Source: Mycobacterium deserti
GTDB taxonomy: Bacteria; Actinomycetota; Actinomycetes; Mycobacteriales; Mycobacteriaceae
Direction: 5' to 3'
Length of the DNA: 64,000 nucleotides
Assembly: GCF_025345615.1 (NCBI RefSeq)
Contig: NZ_JAODWD010000002.1
Span: 991,113 to 1,055,112 of the forward strand
In this document: positions 45,647 through 54,325 of the stretch, piece by piece
How positions within the stretch are numbered: the stretch's first letter is position 1
How the letters are laid out: each line of letters begins with the position of its first letter
Program-made: the position numbers and the translations under genes
Notes under the pieces: model-generated
Told to the model about the DNA's origin: nothing
What the model saw: the letters and a program-made list of their open reading frames with translations, nothing else
Databases searched by the model: none

Positions 45647-46617
45647 CCGCGCGGGCGGTGCGGCATCAGCGCATTCGGCGGCACATTGCCGAACTTCCCG
45701 GCGTTGTAGTCCTCAAGCGCCTCGATCAACTCCGACTTCGAGTTCATCACGAACGGTCCGTATTGCATGACGGGCTCGCGGATCGGCTTGCCGCCCAGCA
45801 GCAGCACCTCCAGCGCGGGCCGGCGCGACTCTTGCGTCGGATCGGCGGCGACGGTGATGCGGTCGCCCTGGCCGAACACCGCGAGCTGACCTTCGTGGAT
45901 GGGGTGACCGACCGGCCCGACCGCGCCGCGACCGGACAGCACGTACGCCAGCGCGTTGAAGTCGCGGTTCCACGGGAGGCTCAGTTGTGCGCCCGGCTCG
46001 ATCGTGGCGTGCGCCAGCGTAATCGGCGTGTGTGTGGCTCCGGGGCCCCGATGCCCGTCAACCTCGCCGGCGATCAGTCGGACCAGCGCACCGCCGTCGC
46101 CGGACGACAGCAGGCCGACGGAGTCACCCTCGATCGACTGGTAATTCGGCGCCGCGAACTTGTCCTTGCGCGGCAGGTTGACCCACAGTTGGACGCCGTG
46201 AAAAATTCCACCGCTCTCGACCAACTCGGCCGGTGGCGTTTCGATGTGCAGGATGCCCGAGCCCGCGGTCATCCATTGTGTGGCGCCGTCGGTGATCAAC
46301 CCGCCCCCACCGTGCGAATCCTGGTGCGCGAAGCGGCCGTCGATCATGTAGGTCACGGTTTCGAAGCCGCGGTGCGGATGCCAGTCGGTGCCACGGGGCT
46401 CCCCGGGTTCGTACTCGATCTCGCCCATCTGATCCATGTGGACGAACGGGTCGAGGTCGGCCTTGATGACGCCGGCGAAGGCACGGACGACGGGGAATCC
46501 CTCGCCTTCGTAGCCGCGGGGGCCGGTCGTGATCGAGCGGACGGGGCGTTCGGAATCGGACGGCGACGCTGCGGCGATGCGCGGCAACGTCAGGGTGTCG
46601 GCGGTGATGGCAGGCAT
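45643..46617 (-). CDS. Pirin-family protein
   Basis: This 324-residue bicupin has the pirin signature in the N-terminal cupin: TDWHPHRGFETVTYMIDGRF (His-x-His-x-Gly) and MTAGSGILHIE (His-x-Glu), which together form the Fe/metal site. The C-terminal cupin (GQLSLPWNRDFNALAYVLSG region) is conserved in shape but has few ligands. Members include quercetinase-like dioxygenases and regulators. Its 3' end overlaps the convergent FUSC stop by 4 bp. It is divergent from the rtcB gene. Confidence 0.9.
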   Translation of the reverse strand: MPAITADTLTLPRIAAASPSDSERPVRSITTGPRGYEGEGFPVVRAFAGVIKADLDPFVHMDQMGEIEYEPGEPRGTDWHPHRGFETVTYMIDGRFAHQDSHGGGGLITDGATQWMTAGSGILHIETPPAELVESGGIFHGVQLWVNLPRKDKFAAPNYQSIEGDSVGLLSSGDGGALVRLIAGEVDGHRGPGATHTPITLAHATIEPGAQLSLPWNRDFNALAYVLSGRGAVGPVGHPIHEGQLAVFGQGDRITVAADPTQESRRPALEVLLLGGKPIREPVMQYGPFVMNSKSELIEALEDYNAGKFGNVPPNALMPHRPRG

Positions 46618-46703
46618 GTCTTCTGTAACCGGACTGCGGTCCGATTGATTCCGGTCGAGAGGAACGTGCGGAAACGGCTCGACAGCGAGGCGACAATTGA
46701 GAC

Positions 46704-47900
46704 ATGACCATCCAGCGGGTGAAGGACCACAAGCTGCTCAACTTCGCCTCGCTCATCGACGACAACACGATCGAGCAGGCGAAGCAGACGGCGACGATGC
46801 CGTTCGTCCACCCGCACGTCGCGCTGATGCCCGACGCGCACTTCGGCAAGGGCTCGGCTGTCGGCACCGTCATCCCCACGATCGACGCCGTGATCCCGGC
46901 GGCGGTCGGGGTGGACATCGGCTGCGGCATGATCGCCGCCCGCACCGTCTACACAGCCTCCGACATCGCCGGGCGTGATCTCACGGTGCTTCGCAAGTCG
47001 ATCGAGTCCGCTATCCCGCTCTCTCCCGGGAACTACAACCGGAACACGACCAGGTACGAATTCACCGAAGGCCGTATCGACGATTTGCGCTCGCGTGCCG
47101 ACGCCGAGGGCGTCGAGTTGTCCCACTCCCCGAAGTGGCCGCAGCAGCTGGGTTCACTCGGCGGCGGCAACCACTTCATCGAACTGTGCCTCGACGAACT
47201 GTCGCGCGTGTGGATGTTCCTGCACTCGGGGTCGCGAGGAGTCGGCAACAAGATTGCCCAGCACCACATCAAGGAAGCGCAGAAGTTGTGCAAGCGGATG
47301 TGGATCGACCTGCCCCACCCCGACCTTGCGTACCTCCCGCAGGGCACGGCCGAGTTTCGTGCCTACGTGCGAGATCTCGACTGGGCACAGCGCTTCGCGC
47401 TCTACAACAGGGCCGAGATGATGGACCGCTTCCGGCAGGCGGTGGCGCACTGGATGGGCGTCGGCGAGAACAAGGCCGCCGAGATCGAAGTCGAGCGAGT
47501 GAACTGTCACCACAACTACACCCAGATCGAGCACCACGGTGGGCGTGACGTGTGGCTGACCCGCAAGGGAGCCGTCGACGCGCATGACGGCGTGCGTGCG
47601 GTGATCCCGGGCAGCATGGGGACGCGCTCATACATCGTGCGCGGAAAGGGAAATCCGGCCAGCCTGTGCTCCGCCCCGCACGGCGCAGGGCGCCGCTTCT
47701 CCCGCACTGAGGCGCGCAAGCGCTTCACCGCCGACGACCTTGCGGCCCGTATGCGGGGCATCGAGTACCGCCACGGCGAGCAGTGGGTCGACGAGATTCC
47801 TGACGCATACAAGGACATCGACCAGGTCATGCTCGACGCGGCCGACCTCGTCGAGGTCGAGCACACGTTGCGTCAGGTGCTCAACGTCAAGGGCACCTAG
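46704..47900 (+). CDS. rtcB: RtcB-type RNA ligase
   Basis: This 398-residue protein has the RtcB metal and guanylylation motifs in order: VGVDIGCGMIAART (Asp and Cys), GSLGGGNHFIELCLDE, MFLHSGSRGVGNKIA, NCHHNYTQIEHHG, GSMGTRSYIVRGKGN and SAPHGAGRRFSRTEA, the last carrying the His that is guanylylated. It joins RNA 3'-phosphate (or 2',3'-cyclic phosphate) to 5'-OH ends using GTP and Mn. No archease or RtcA gene is next to it. It is slightly shorter than E. coli RtcB. Its stop overlaps the convergent ptsI stop by 4 bp. Confidence 0.92.
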   Translation: MTIQRVKDHKLLNFASLIDDNTIEQAKQTATMPFVHPHVALMPDAHFGKGSAVGTVIPTIDAVIPAAVGVDIGCGMIAARTVYTASDIAGRDLTVLRKSIESAIPLSPGNYNRNTTRYEFTEGRIDDLRSRADAEGVELSHSPKWPQQLGSLGGGNHFIELCLDELSRVWMFLHSGSRGVGNKIAQHHIKEAQKLCKRMWIDLPHPDLAYLPQGTAEFRAYVRDLDWAQRFALYNRAEMMDRFRQAVAHWMGVGENKAAEIEVERVNCHHNYTQIEHHGGRDVWLTRKGAVDAHDGVRAVIPGSMGTRSYIVRGKGNPASLCSAPHGAGRRFSRTEARKRFTADDLAARMRGIEYRHGEQWVDEIPDAYKDIDQVMLDAADLVEVEHTLRQVLNVKGT

Positions 47901-49594
47901 CCCAGGACGGCGAGCGCCGCGGCGCGGGCATCGGCGGCCGTAGCCGTCGTGAGCACGGCGTCCGCGGCGTCGCGGCACTGCTGCAGCGTGACCTGCGCAA
48001 GTTTTGCTCCCACCCCCTGCACCGCTGCCACCGCGGCGGACAGCGACGTCACCCCCAGCCCGGTGAGCACGCATGCCAGCAGTGGATCGGCGGCGGCCTC
48101 ACCGCAGACTCCGACGGGCTTGCCCGCCGCGGCACCCGCGCGCACCGCCATCGCGACGAGCATCAGTACTGCCGGTTGCCACGGGTCGGTGAGTGTCGCG
48201 AGGTCGGCCGACATCCGGTCGGCGGCCATCGTGTACTGCGCCAGATCGTTGGTGCCGATGGAAAGGAAGTCGACGTGCTCGAGGATGCGGTCGGCGAGAA
48301 GTGCCGCTGCGGGCACCTCGATCATCACGCCCGGCGTCAGGCCGTGCGAACGAACCTGTGCGGCGAACTCTTTCGCCTCCTCGGCCGTCGCGATCATCGG
48401 CGCCATGACCCAGGGCGGGTTGCCGCTGCGCTGTCCCGCCGCGGCAATGGCCTCCAGCTGACGCTGCAGGATCCCGGGATTGCGCCCGGCGATCCGGATG
48501 CCCCGCACGCCGAGCGCGGGGTTGGCCTCGTCGGGATGTCCCGCGAATTTCAGCGGCTTGTCGGACCCGGCATCGAGCGTCCGCACAACGACCTTGTGCC
48601 CGTCGAACGCGTCGAGCACCTCGGCGTAGATGCCGGCTTGCTCGTCGACAGTGGGTTCGGCGTCGCGATTGAGAAAGCACAGCTCGGTGCGAAACAGACC
48701 GACCCCCTCCGCGGGCGTCTGGCGCGCGGCGCGGGCGGCGGCACCGTCCTGCACGTTGGCCAGTACCGCGACCGGGTGTCCGTCCGCTGTGGCACCGGGG
48801 CCGGACCACTGGGCCGCGAGCTCGGCGTCGCGGTGCGCAGCAGCGACGGCTTCGCCGGCGGCGGACGAATCGGGTGACACGTGAATCGTTCCGCGCGTGC
48901 CGTCGACGAGCACCATGGTCCCCGGATCGACTGCGTCAAGACCGTTCACGGCGACGACACAGGGAATGCCGAGTTGGCGCGCGATGATCGCGGTGTGGCT
49001 GGTGGGGCCGCCGAGCGTGGTGGCCAGCGCGACGACCAGGGTCGGGTCCAGGCCTGCGGTGTCGGCGGGCGCAAGATCCTCGGCGCAGAGGATCGACGGC
49101 ACCGCGGGCAGCGGAACCCCCGGTTCGGGCAGGCCGTTCAGTTCGGCGATGACGCGGTCGCGGATGTCCCGCAGATCGGTGACGCGTTCGGCCATAAGCC
49201 CGCCGAGCTTGGTGAACATGTCGGCGAACTGCTCGACGGCGCCGACCACCGCCCTGACCGCCGGCGCTCCCTCGTTGATGCGCTTCTCCGCCGCGCCGAG
49301 CCAGGCACGGTCCTGCGCCAGCGTCGCGGTCGCGGCCAGCACCTCGGACGCGGCTCCGGTCGCGTGCGCGGCCCTGTCTCGGAGCCGGGTCGCCACCGCG
49401 GACGCGGCGGCCTTGAACCTGGCCGCCTCCGCCGGTCGGTCCGCCTCGGCCGTCTCGCTAGACCCCTCGTCGTCGAGGACGGGCAACCGACCCGGCCGGA
49501 TCACCGGCCCGTACTGAACCCCTGGCACCACGGGAACGCCCAAGAGCACCGTGCCGCTCGGCGGGAGTGACGTGGACGCAGAAGGAGTCGTCAT
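47897..49594 (-). CDS. ptsI: PTS enzyme I (phosphoenolpyruvate-protein phosphotransferase)
   Basis: This 565-residue protein is of the usual enzyme I length. The phosphorylated His is His200 in LGGPTSHTAIIARQLGIPCV. The C-terminal PEP-binding barrel contains RTLDAGSDKPLKFAG, GIRIAGRNPGILQRQL and FLSIGTNDLAQYTMA, and near the end GVCGEAAADPLLACVL. It transfers phosphate from PEP to HPr. The ATG at 49594 begins a normal N-terminus. The frame continues upstream through an AT-rich control region but without support. It is divergent from fruR. Confidence 0.94.
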   Translation of the reverse strand: MTTPSASTSLPPSGTVLLGVPVVPGVQYGPVIRPGRLPVLDDEGSSETAEADRPAEAARFKAAASAVATRLRDRAAHATGAASEVLAATATLAQDRAWLGAAEKRINEGAPAVRAVVGAVEQFADMFTKLGGLMAERVTDLRDIRDRVIAELNGLPEPGVPLPAVPSILCAEDLAPADTAGLDPTLVVALATTLGGPTSHTAIIARQLGIPCVVAVNGLDAVDPGTMVLVDGTRGTIHVSPDSSAAGEAVAAAHRDAELAAQWSGPGATADGHPVAVLANVQDGAAARAARQTPAEGVGLFRTELCFLNRDAEPTVDEQAGIYAEVLDAFDGHKVVVRTLDAGSDKPLKFAGHPDEANPALGVRGIRIAGRNPGILQRQLEAIAAAGQRSGNPPWVMAPMIATAEEAKEFAAQVRSHGLTPGVMIEVPAAALLADRILEHVDFLSIGTNDLAQYTMAADRMSADLATLTDPWQPAVLMLVAMAVRAGAAAGKPVGVCGEAAADPLLACVLTGLGVTSLSAAVAAVQGVGAKLAQVTLQQCRDAADAVLTTATAADARAAALAVLG

Positions 49595-49616
49595 GTGAAG
49601 CAGATTACTAGGAATC

Positions 49617-49630
49617 GTTGACAAGTCAAC
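49617..49630. promoter_or_regulatory. Palindromic FruR-type operator candidate between ptsI and fruR
   Basis: GTTGAC and GTCAAC face each other around AA in the 103-bp intergenic region of ptsI and fruR. The adjoining AT-rich stretch (49631-49660) carries repeated TTGTT-type elements on the minus strand, as DeoR-family operators often do. Both divergent transcripts would be controlled from here. Confidence 0.5.
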
Positions 49631-49697
49631 ACGAACAAGAGTAAAACAATACAAATCAAACCCAATCCGGGCCGATACCCACACAGTCGGGAGCAGC

Positions 49698-50465
49698 ATG
49701 TACGCCGAAGAGCGCCAACAAGCGATCGCCTCGCTGGTGATGGCGAAAGGGCGCGCCTCGGTCGCCGAGTTGGCGCAGACCTACGACGTCACCACCGAGA
49801 CAGTGCGGCGTGACCTCGCGCTTCTCGATAAGGCGGGTCTGCTGCGGCGGGTGCACGGCGGCGCGGTGCCGGTGCGGGCACTGCACCTGGTCGAGGCCGG
49901 CGTCACAGAACGCGAATCCACCCGCGCCGAGCACAAGGACCGCATCGCAGCGGCCGCCATCGAATTCCTCCCGCACAGTGGCGCGACAGTGCTGATGGAC
50001 GCCGGCACCACCACCGCCAGAGTGGCGGCCAACCTACCCACTGACCGGGAACTGATCGTGGTGACGAACTCGGTGCCCATCGCCGCGCGATTGGCCGCAG
50101 CGCCGTCGGTGTCGCTGCAACTGCTCGGCGGCCGCGTACGCGGCCTCACCCAAGCGGCAGTAGGCGATCAGGCACTGCGCGTGTTGGACAAACTGCGCGT
50201 CGACATCGCGTTCATCGGCACCAACGGAATCAGCGTCCGGCACGGTCTGTCCACCCCCGACGGCGACGAGGCCGCGGTGAAGCGCGCCATGGTCGAGGCG
50301 GCGAATTATGTTGTGGTCGTCGCGGATTCGTCGAAGGCCGGACACGAGGACTTCGTGAGCTTCGCGCCGATCTCCAGCGTCGACGCGCTGATCACCGACA
50401 CCGAGATCAGTGAGGCCGCTCGCGCGGAGCTGACCGAGCGGGGCGTCGAGGTGGTCGTCGCGTGA
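49698..50465 (+). CDS. fruR: DeoR-family regulator of the fructose PTS
   Basis: This 255-residue regulator has a DeoR helix-turn-helix (VAELAQTYDVTTETVRRDLA, then LLDKAGLLRRVHGGAVP) and a sugar-phosphate sensing domain (LMDAGTTTARVAANLP; GTNGISVRHGLSTPDGDEAA). It is the first gene of the fruR-fruK-fruA-ptsH operon, coupled to fruK by GTGA. Fructose-1-phosphate or fructose-1,6-bisphosphate is the expected effector, by analogy with actinobacterial FruR. Confidence 0.88.
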   Translation: MYAEERQQAIASLVMAKGRASVAELAQTYDVTTETVRRDLALLDKAGLLRRVHGGAVPVRALHLVEAGVTERESTRAEHKDRIAAAAIEFLPHSGATVLMDAGTTTARVAANLPTDRELIVVTNSVPIAARLAAAPSVSLQLLGGRVRGLTQAAVGDQALRVLDKLRVDIAFIGTNGISVRHGLSTPDGDEAAVKRAMVEAANYVVVVADSSKAGHEDFVSFAPISSVDALITDTEISEAARAELTERGVEVVVA

Positions 50466-51457
50466 TCGTCACCGTCACCCCCAATCCCAGCATCGACCGC
50501 ACCGTGACGCTGGGCGCGCCGCTGACCCGCGGCGCAGTGCACAGGGTCACGTCGGTGACCACCGAGGCGGGCGGCAAGGGCGTCAACGTGGCGCGGGCCC
50601 TCACGATGGCCGGCGTGGACGCCATCGCGTTGCTACCGGCGCCGCCGGCAGATCCGATGATCACCGCACTGCACACCGCCGCGGTGCCGTTTCGCTGTGT
50701 GGCCACCTCCCAGCCGGTGCGCACCAACCTCGCGATCACCGAACCTGACGGCACCACAACGAAACTAAACGAAGCCGGTGCCACCCTCTGCGCCGCAGCC
50801 GTTGACGCGCTGACCGAGTCGGTGGTGTCGCACGCCGAGTCGGCGTCCTGGGTAGTGCTGTCCGGATCGCTACCGCCCGGGTTGCCCGACGACTGGTACG
50901 CCACCATCGTGGCACGCCTCGCCAACTATCCGTGCCGCGTGGCCGTCGACACATCCGAAGGCCCGCTGGCGGCTCTCGTCGCATCGTTCGACCGCGCCGC
51001 GCCCGACCTGATCAAACCCAACGCCGAAGAACTGGCCGGGGTCCTGGGCTTCTCGCCGCAGGCTTTGGAAGCCGCTGTGGCGCAGGGCGATCCGGAACCG
51101 GTGGTAGCAGCGGCCCGACAGCTCGTGGACCGCGGCGTCGGTGCCGTGCTGGCCACGCTCGGTGCCGCGGGCGCCGTGCTGGTCGACCGCAACGGCAGCT
51201 GGCTGGCCACGCCGCCACCCATCACGCCACGCAGCACCGTCGGCGCCGGGGACGCCTCGCTGGCCGGATACGTCCGGGCCGAAGTGCGACGGTCCGATCC
51301 GCCGCAACGGCTGCGGATGGCCGTCGCCTACGGCAGCGCCGCCGCCGCACTGCCCGGTTCGGCGCTGCCCGCGCCGAAGGACCTCGACCTCGACGCCGTC
51401 CACGTCGCCACCTTCGCCCCGACAGAGCCCGTCGCCGACACGAAAGTACTGCCATGA
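50462..51457 (+). CDS. fruK: 1-phosphofructokinase
   Basis: This 331-residue PfkB-family kinase shows TEAGGKGVNVARALTMAG and the C-terminal anion-hole/catalytic motif STVGAGDASLAGYV (catalytic Asp in GAGDA). It phosphorylates the fructose-1-phosphate delivered by FruA to fructose-1,6-bisphosphate with ATP. The GTG at 50462 overlaps fruR, and the stop overlaps fruA (ATGA). Confidence 0.92.
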   Translation: MIVTVTPNPSIDRTVTLGAPLTRGAVHRVTSVTTEAGGKGVNVARALTMAGVDAIALLPAPPADPMITALHTAAVPFRCVATSQPVRTNLAITEPDGTTTKLNEAGATLCAAAVDALTESVVSHAESASWVVLSGSLPPGLPDDWYATIVARLANYPCRVAVDTSEGPLAALVASFDRAAPDLIKPNAEELAGVLGFSPQALEAAVAQGDPEPVVAAARQLVDRGVGAVLATLGAAGAVLVDRNGSWLATPPPITPRSTVGAGDASLAGYVRAEVRRSDPPQRLRMAVAYGSAAAALPGSALPAPKDLDLDAVHVATFAPTEPVADTKVLP

Positions 51458-53439
51458 CAACCTCCGCCGCCTCGATCATCACCACCGATCTGGTCCTGCT
51501 GGACACCGACGCCGGCGCGGACAAACAAGCGGTGATCGGCCGACTGGTGAGCGCTCTGCAAGCCGCCGGGCGCACCACCGACACCGCCGGTCTGCTGGCC
51601 GCCGCCATGGCACGCGAGGGTCAGTCGGCGACCGGCCTGCCCGGCGGCATCGCGATACCGCACTGCCGATCACCTCACGTCGGCACCGCCTCCATCGCGT
51701 TCGCACGCCTGCGCCCCGCTGTCGACTTCGGCGCTCCCGACGGTCCCGCCGATCTGGCGTTTCTCATCGCCGCACCCGAAGGCGGTGGCGCCGAACACAT
51801 GAAGCTGCTGTCCAGCCTGGCTCGCGCACTGGTTCGCAAGGACTTCGTCGAGTCGCTGCGCCAGGCGTCGACCGCCGAGGAGGTCGTGGCACTGGTCGAC
51901 GGAGTGCTCAACCCGGACAAGCCCGCTGCCGCGACGCAAGCCGGTCCCGAGCGGTCGGCCAAGACTCTGGTCGCCGTGACCGCGTGCCCGACCGGTATCG
52001 CGCACACGTACATGGCCGCCGACTCGTTGGCCGCCGCCGCCAAGAAGGCCGGCGCCACGCTGCATGTGGAGACTCAGGGGTCCTCGGGCAGCACACCACT
52101 GGAGGCGGCCACAATCGCCGAGGCCGACGCCGTCATCTTCGCCACCGATGTCGGCGTCAAGGACAAGCACCGGTTCGCGGGAAAGCCCGTGATCGCCTCC
52201 GGGGTCAAGCGAGCGATCAACGAACCGGACAAGATGGTCGCCGAAGCGCTTGCCGCCGCGGACAATCCGAATGCCGCGCGCGTCGAGGGGGCGGCGGGCG
52301 CACCGGTCGCCGCGGCACCGGCGGGCGGCGTCGGCTGGGGCACCCGGACCCGCCAGATCCTGCTCACCGGCGTCAGTTACATGATCCCGTTCGTCGCGGC
52401 CGGCGGCCTGCTGATCGCGCTGGGCTTCCTGTTCGGCGGCTACCAGATCGGCGACACCGCCAACGACATCGCGGTGAACAACTCGCTGTGGAACCTGCCC
52501 AGCGGCGGCTTCGCGCAGTACCTCGGCGCCGTGCTGTTCGCGCTGGGCAAGTTGGCGTTCGATTTCCTTGTCCCCGCCCTGGCGGGCTACATCGCCTTCG
52601 CGATCGCCGACCGGCCCGGGATCGCGCCGGGCTTTACCGCAGGCGCGGTGGCGGTGTTCGTCGGCGCCGGCTTCATCGGCGGCATCGTCGGTGGTCTCAT
52701 CGCCGGCTTCGCCGCACTGTGGATCAGCAAAGTTGGTGTGCCTAAATGGTTCCGGGGCCTGATGCCGGTGGTCATCATTCCACTGTTCGCCTCGCTGGCT
52801 GTCGGTCTGCTGATGTTCATGCTGCTGGGTCGACCGCTGGCCTGGGTCACCACCAGCCTGACGAACTGGCTCAGCGGAATGTCGGGCGCCTCCGCGATTC
52901 TGCTCGGCGTCATCCTCGGCCTGATGATGTGCTTCGACCTCGGCGGCCCGGTCAACAAGGCGGCCTACGCCTTCGCGACCGCTGGTCTCACCGCGGCCAC
53001 GACGGCGTCCTTCGAAATCATGGGCACTGTCATGGCCGCAGGCATGGTGCCGCCGCTGGCGATGGCGCTGGCGACTTTCGTCCGGCCGCGGCTCTTCAGC
53101 GAGCCCGAGCGCGAGAATGGCCGAGCGGCAGTGCTTCTCGGTGCGTGCTTCATCTCCGAAGGGGCCATTCCCTTCGCCGCGGCCGACCCGTTCCGCGTCA
53201 TCCCGTCGATGATGTTCGGCGGCGCGATCACCGGGGCACTGTGCATGGCCACCGGCGTGACGTCACGCGCGCCGCACGGCGGGATTTTCGTGTTCTTCGC
53301 CATCGGCGACCTGCTCTGGTTCATCGTCGCCATCCTGATCGGCACCGTCGCCGGTGCCCTTGCCGTGGTCGCGGCCAAGCAATTCATCAAGCCGGGCGCC
53401 GAGGCCACCGCCGACGCGCGCGAGCCGGCCACCGTCTGA
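51454..53439 (+). CDS. fruA: PTS fructose-specific transporter EIIABC
   Basis: This 661-residue fusion has three domains. EIIA comprises residues 1-150 with active His70 in GIAIPHCRSPH. EIIB comprises about 170-265 with the phosphorylated Cys178 in VTACPTGIAHTYMAA. EIIC comprises about 290-645 with about nine membrane helices, beginning LLTGVSYMIPFVAAGGLLIA and including SEGAIPFAAADPFRVIPSMM. It takes up fructose as fructose-1-phosphate. The ATG at 51454 overlaps the fruK stop. The domain order A-B-C matches mycobacterial FruA. Confidence 0.94.
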   Translation: MTTSAASIITTDLVLLDTDAGADKQAVIGRLVSALQAAGRTTDTAGLLAAAMAREGQSATGLPGGIAIPHCRSPHVGTASIAFARLRPAVDFGAPDGPADLAFLIAAPEGGGAEHMKLLSSLARALVRKDFVESLRQASTAEEVVALVDGVLNPDKPAAATQAGPERSAKTLVAVTACPTGIAHTYMAADSLAAAAKKAGATLHVETQGSSGSTPLEAATIAEADAVIFATDVGVKDKHRFAGKPVIASGVKRAINEPDKMVAEALAAADNPNAARVEGAAGAPVAAAPAGGVGWGTRTRQILLTGVSYMIPFVAAGGLLIALGFLFGGYQIGDTANDIAVNNSLWNLPSGGFAQYLGAVLFALGKLAFDFLVPALAGYIAFAIADRPGIAPGFTAGAVAVFVGAGFIGGIVGGLIAGFAALWISKVGVPKWFRGLMPVVIIPLFASLAVGLLMFMLLGRPLAWVTTSLTNWLSGMSGASAILLGVILGLMMCFDLGGPVNKAAYAFATAGLTAATTASFEIMGTVMAAGMVPPLAMALATFVRPRLFSEPERENGRAAVLLGACFISEGAIPFAAADPFRVIPSMMFGGAITGALCMATGVTSRAPHGGIFVFFAIGDLLWFIVAILIGTVAGALAVVAAKQFIKPGAEATADAREPATV

Positions 53440-53470
53440 GCCCGCCCACCCCATCGAAGGAGAACCCCGC

Positions 53471-53728
53471 ATGCCCACCAAGACCGTCACCGTCGGGTCC
53501 GCCATCGGACTGCACGCCCGCCCGGCCGCGATCATCGCCGAAGCCGTCGTCAACGCCGGGGTTCCGGTCACGCTCGCCATGGACGGCGGCGAGCCCGTCG
53601 ACGCGGGATCTGCGCTGATGATCATGACGCTCGGCGCGGGGAACGGCGCGCAGGTGACCGTCGAATCCGACGACGAGAACGCGCTCAAGACCGTCGCCGA
53701 CTTGGTGGAGCAGGATCTCGACGCCTAG
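53471..53728 (+). CDS. ptsH: Phosphocarrier protein HPr
   Basis: This 85-residue HPr has the phosphorylated His15 in AIGLHARPAA and an overall length typical of the family. It relays phosphate from enzyme I to FruA. The ATG at 53471 is preceded by AAGGAGAACC, a strong ribosome binding site. Its last 44 bp overlap the 3' end of the convergent DUF1801-like gene. Confidence 0.94.
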   Translation: MPTKTVTVGSAIGLHARPAAIIAEAVVNAGVPVTLAMDGGEPVDAGSALMIMTLGAGNGAQVTVESDDENALKTVADLVEQDLDA

Positions 53729-54092
53729 CGCGGAACCGCGGCAACTCCTCGAGCGCCTGCGTCACGAGCCGACGAACGACGGCTTGGTCCACCTCATCCG
53801 CTGAGCGGTAGCTGATCCTGCGGACGAACTCGGCGTCAGACGTGTCGAACACTGCGTCGGGGTCGTCCAGCCATGTGCCGAAATGGAAGGCCACCCGGGC
53901 ATGGGTGGCGGTTGCCGATACAGCGCACACCCAATGGTCGAAGTCGGAGTCGATGGCAAACGTCAGCTGACGCCATTTGATTGCTTCGTCGAAGCGGGCA
54001 CACCCGGTGATAGTGGCGATCAGGCGCTCGGCGGCGTCGCGGACCGCTGGTTTGTGGTGCTGTAAGAACTCGGTGCGGGGGTCGCCGACCAT
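53685..54092 (-). CDS. DUF1801-like (YdhG) protein
   Basis: This 135-residue protein has an N-terminal helix (QHHKPAVRDAAERLIATI), WRQLTFAIDSDFDHWVCAVS and VAFHFGTWLDDPDAVF. This pattern resembles DUF1801/YdhG-type proteins. A basic Pro/Arg tail ends the protein. No role is known. It is convergent with ptsH, with a 44-bp overlap, and divergent from mycP1. Confidence 0.72.
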   Translation of the reverse strand: MVGDPRTEFLQHHKPAVRDAAERLIATITGCARFDEAIKWRQLTFAIDSDFDHWVCAVSATATHARVAFHFGTWLDDPDAVFDTSDAEFVRRISYRSADEVDQAVVRRLVTQALEELPRFRARRRDPAPPSRRRS

Positions 54093-54123
54093 GGCCCAAC
54101 GGTAGGCCGCACCTGCGACAAAC

Positions 54124-54140
54124 CCCGCGCTAAGCGCGGG
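54124..54140. repeat. GC-rich hairpin in the DUF1801/mycP1 divergent region
   Basis: CCCGCGC and GCGCGGG form a perfect 7-bp stem around a TAA loop. It lies in the 233-bp region between divergent genes, so it is not at an obvious transcription end. Confidence 0.45.
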
Positions 54141-54278
54141 CGGGCCCTACCCGGCCAACGCAGAATGCGGTTCGAGCCCGCCCGGCAGCCCCTTAGGATT
54201 GGCTGGTGCATTCGGCCGATCGGCTTGACGTGAGAATTCGTGCCGCCCAAGGGGTGGCACTTGGTTTGCTGTGGGTGC

Positions 54279-54299
54279 ACCAGCACACTGTGTGCTGGT
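54279..54299. promoter_or_regulatory. Perfect 10-bp-arm palindrome upstream of mycP1
   Basis: ACCAGCACAC is followed by a single T and its exact reverse complement, ending 26 nt before the mycP1 start. The symmetry suits a dimeric DNA-binding protein; in RNA it would make a hairpin just ahead of the ribosome binding site. It is the only strong dyad between the ptsH end and the ESX-1 genes. Confidence 0.55.
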
Positions 54300-54325
54300 C
54301 CGATGGCCAGGGGGGTGTGTAGCGC

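Noticed and set aside
46630..46643. CGGAC-TGCG-GTCCG dyad between pirin and rtcB
   Set aside because: The arms are only 5 bp in GC-rich DNA; too likely by chance to list as a site.
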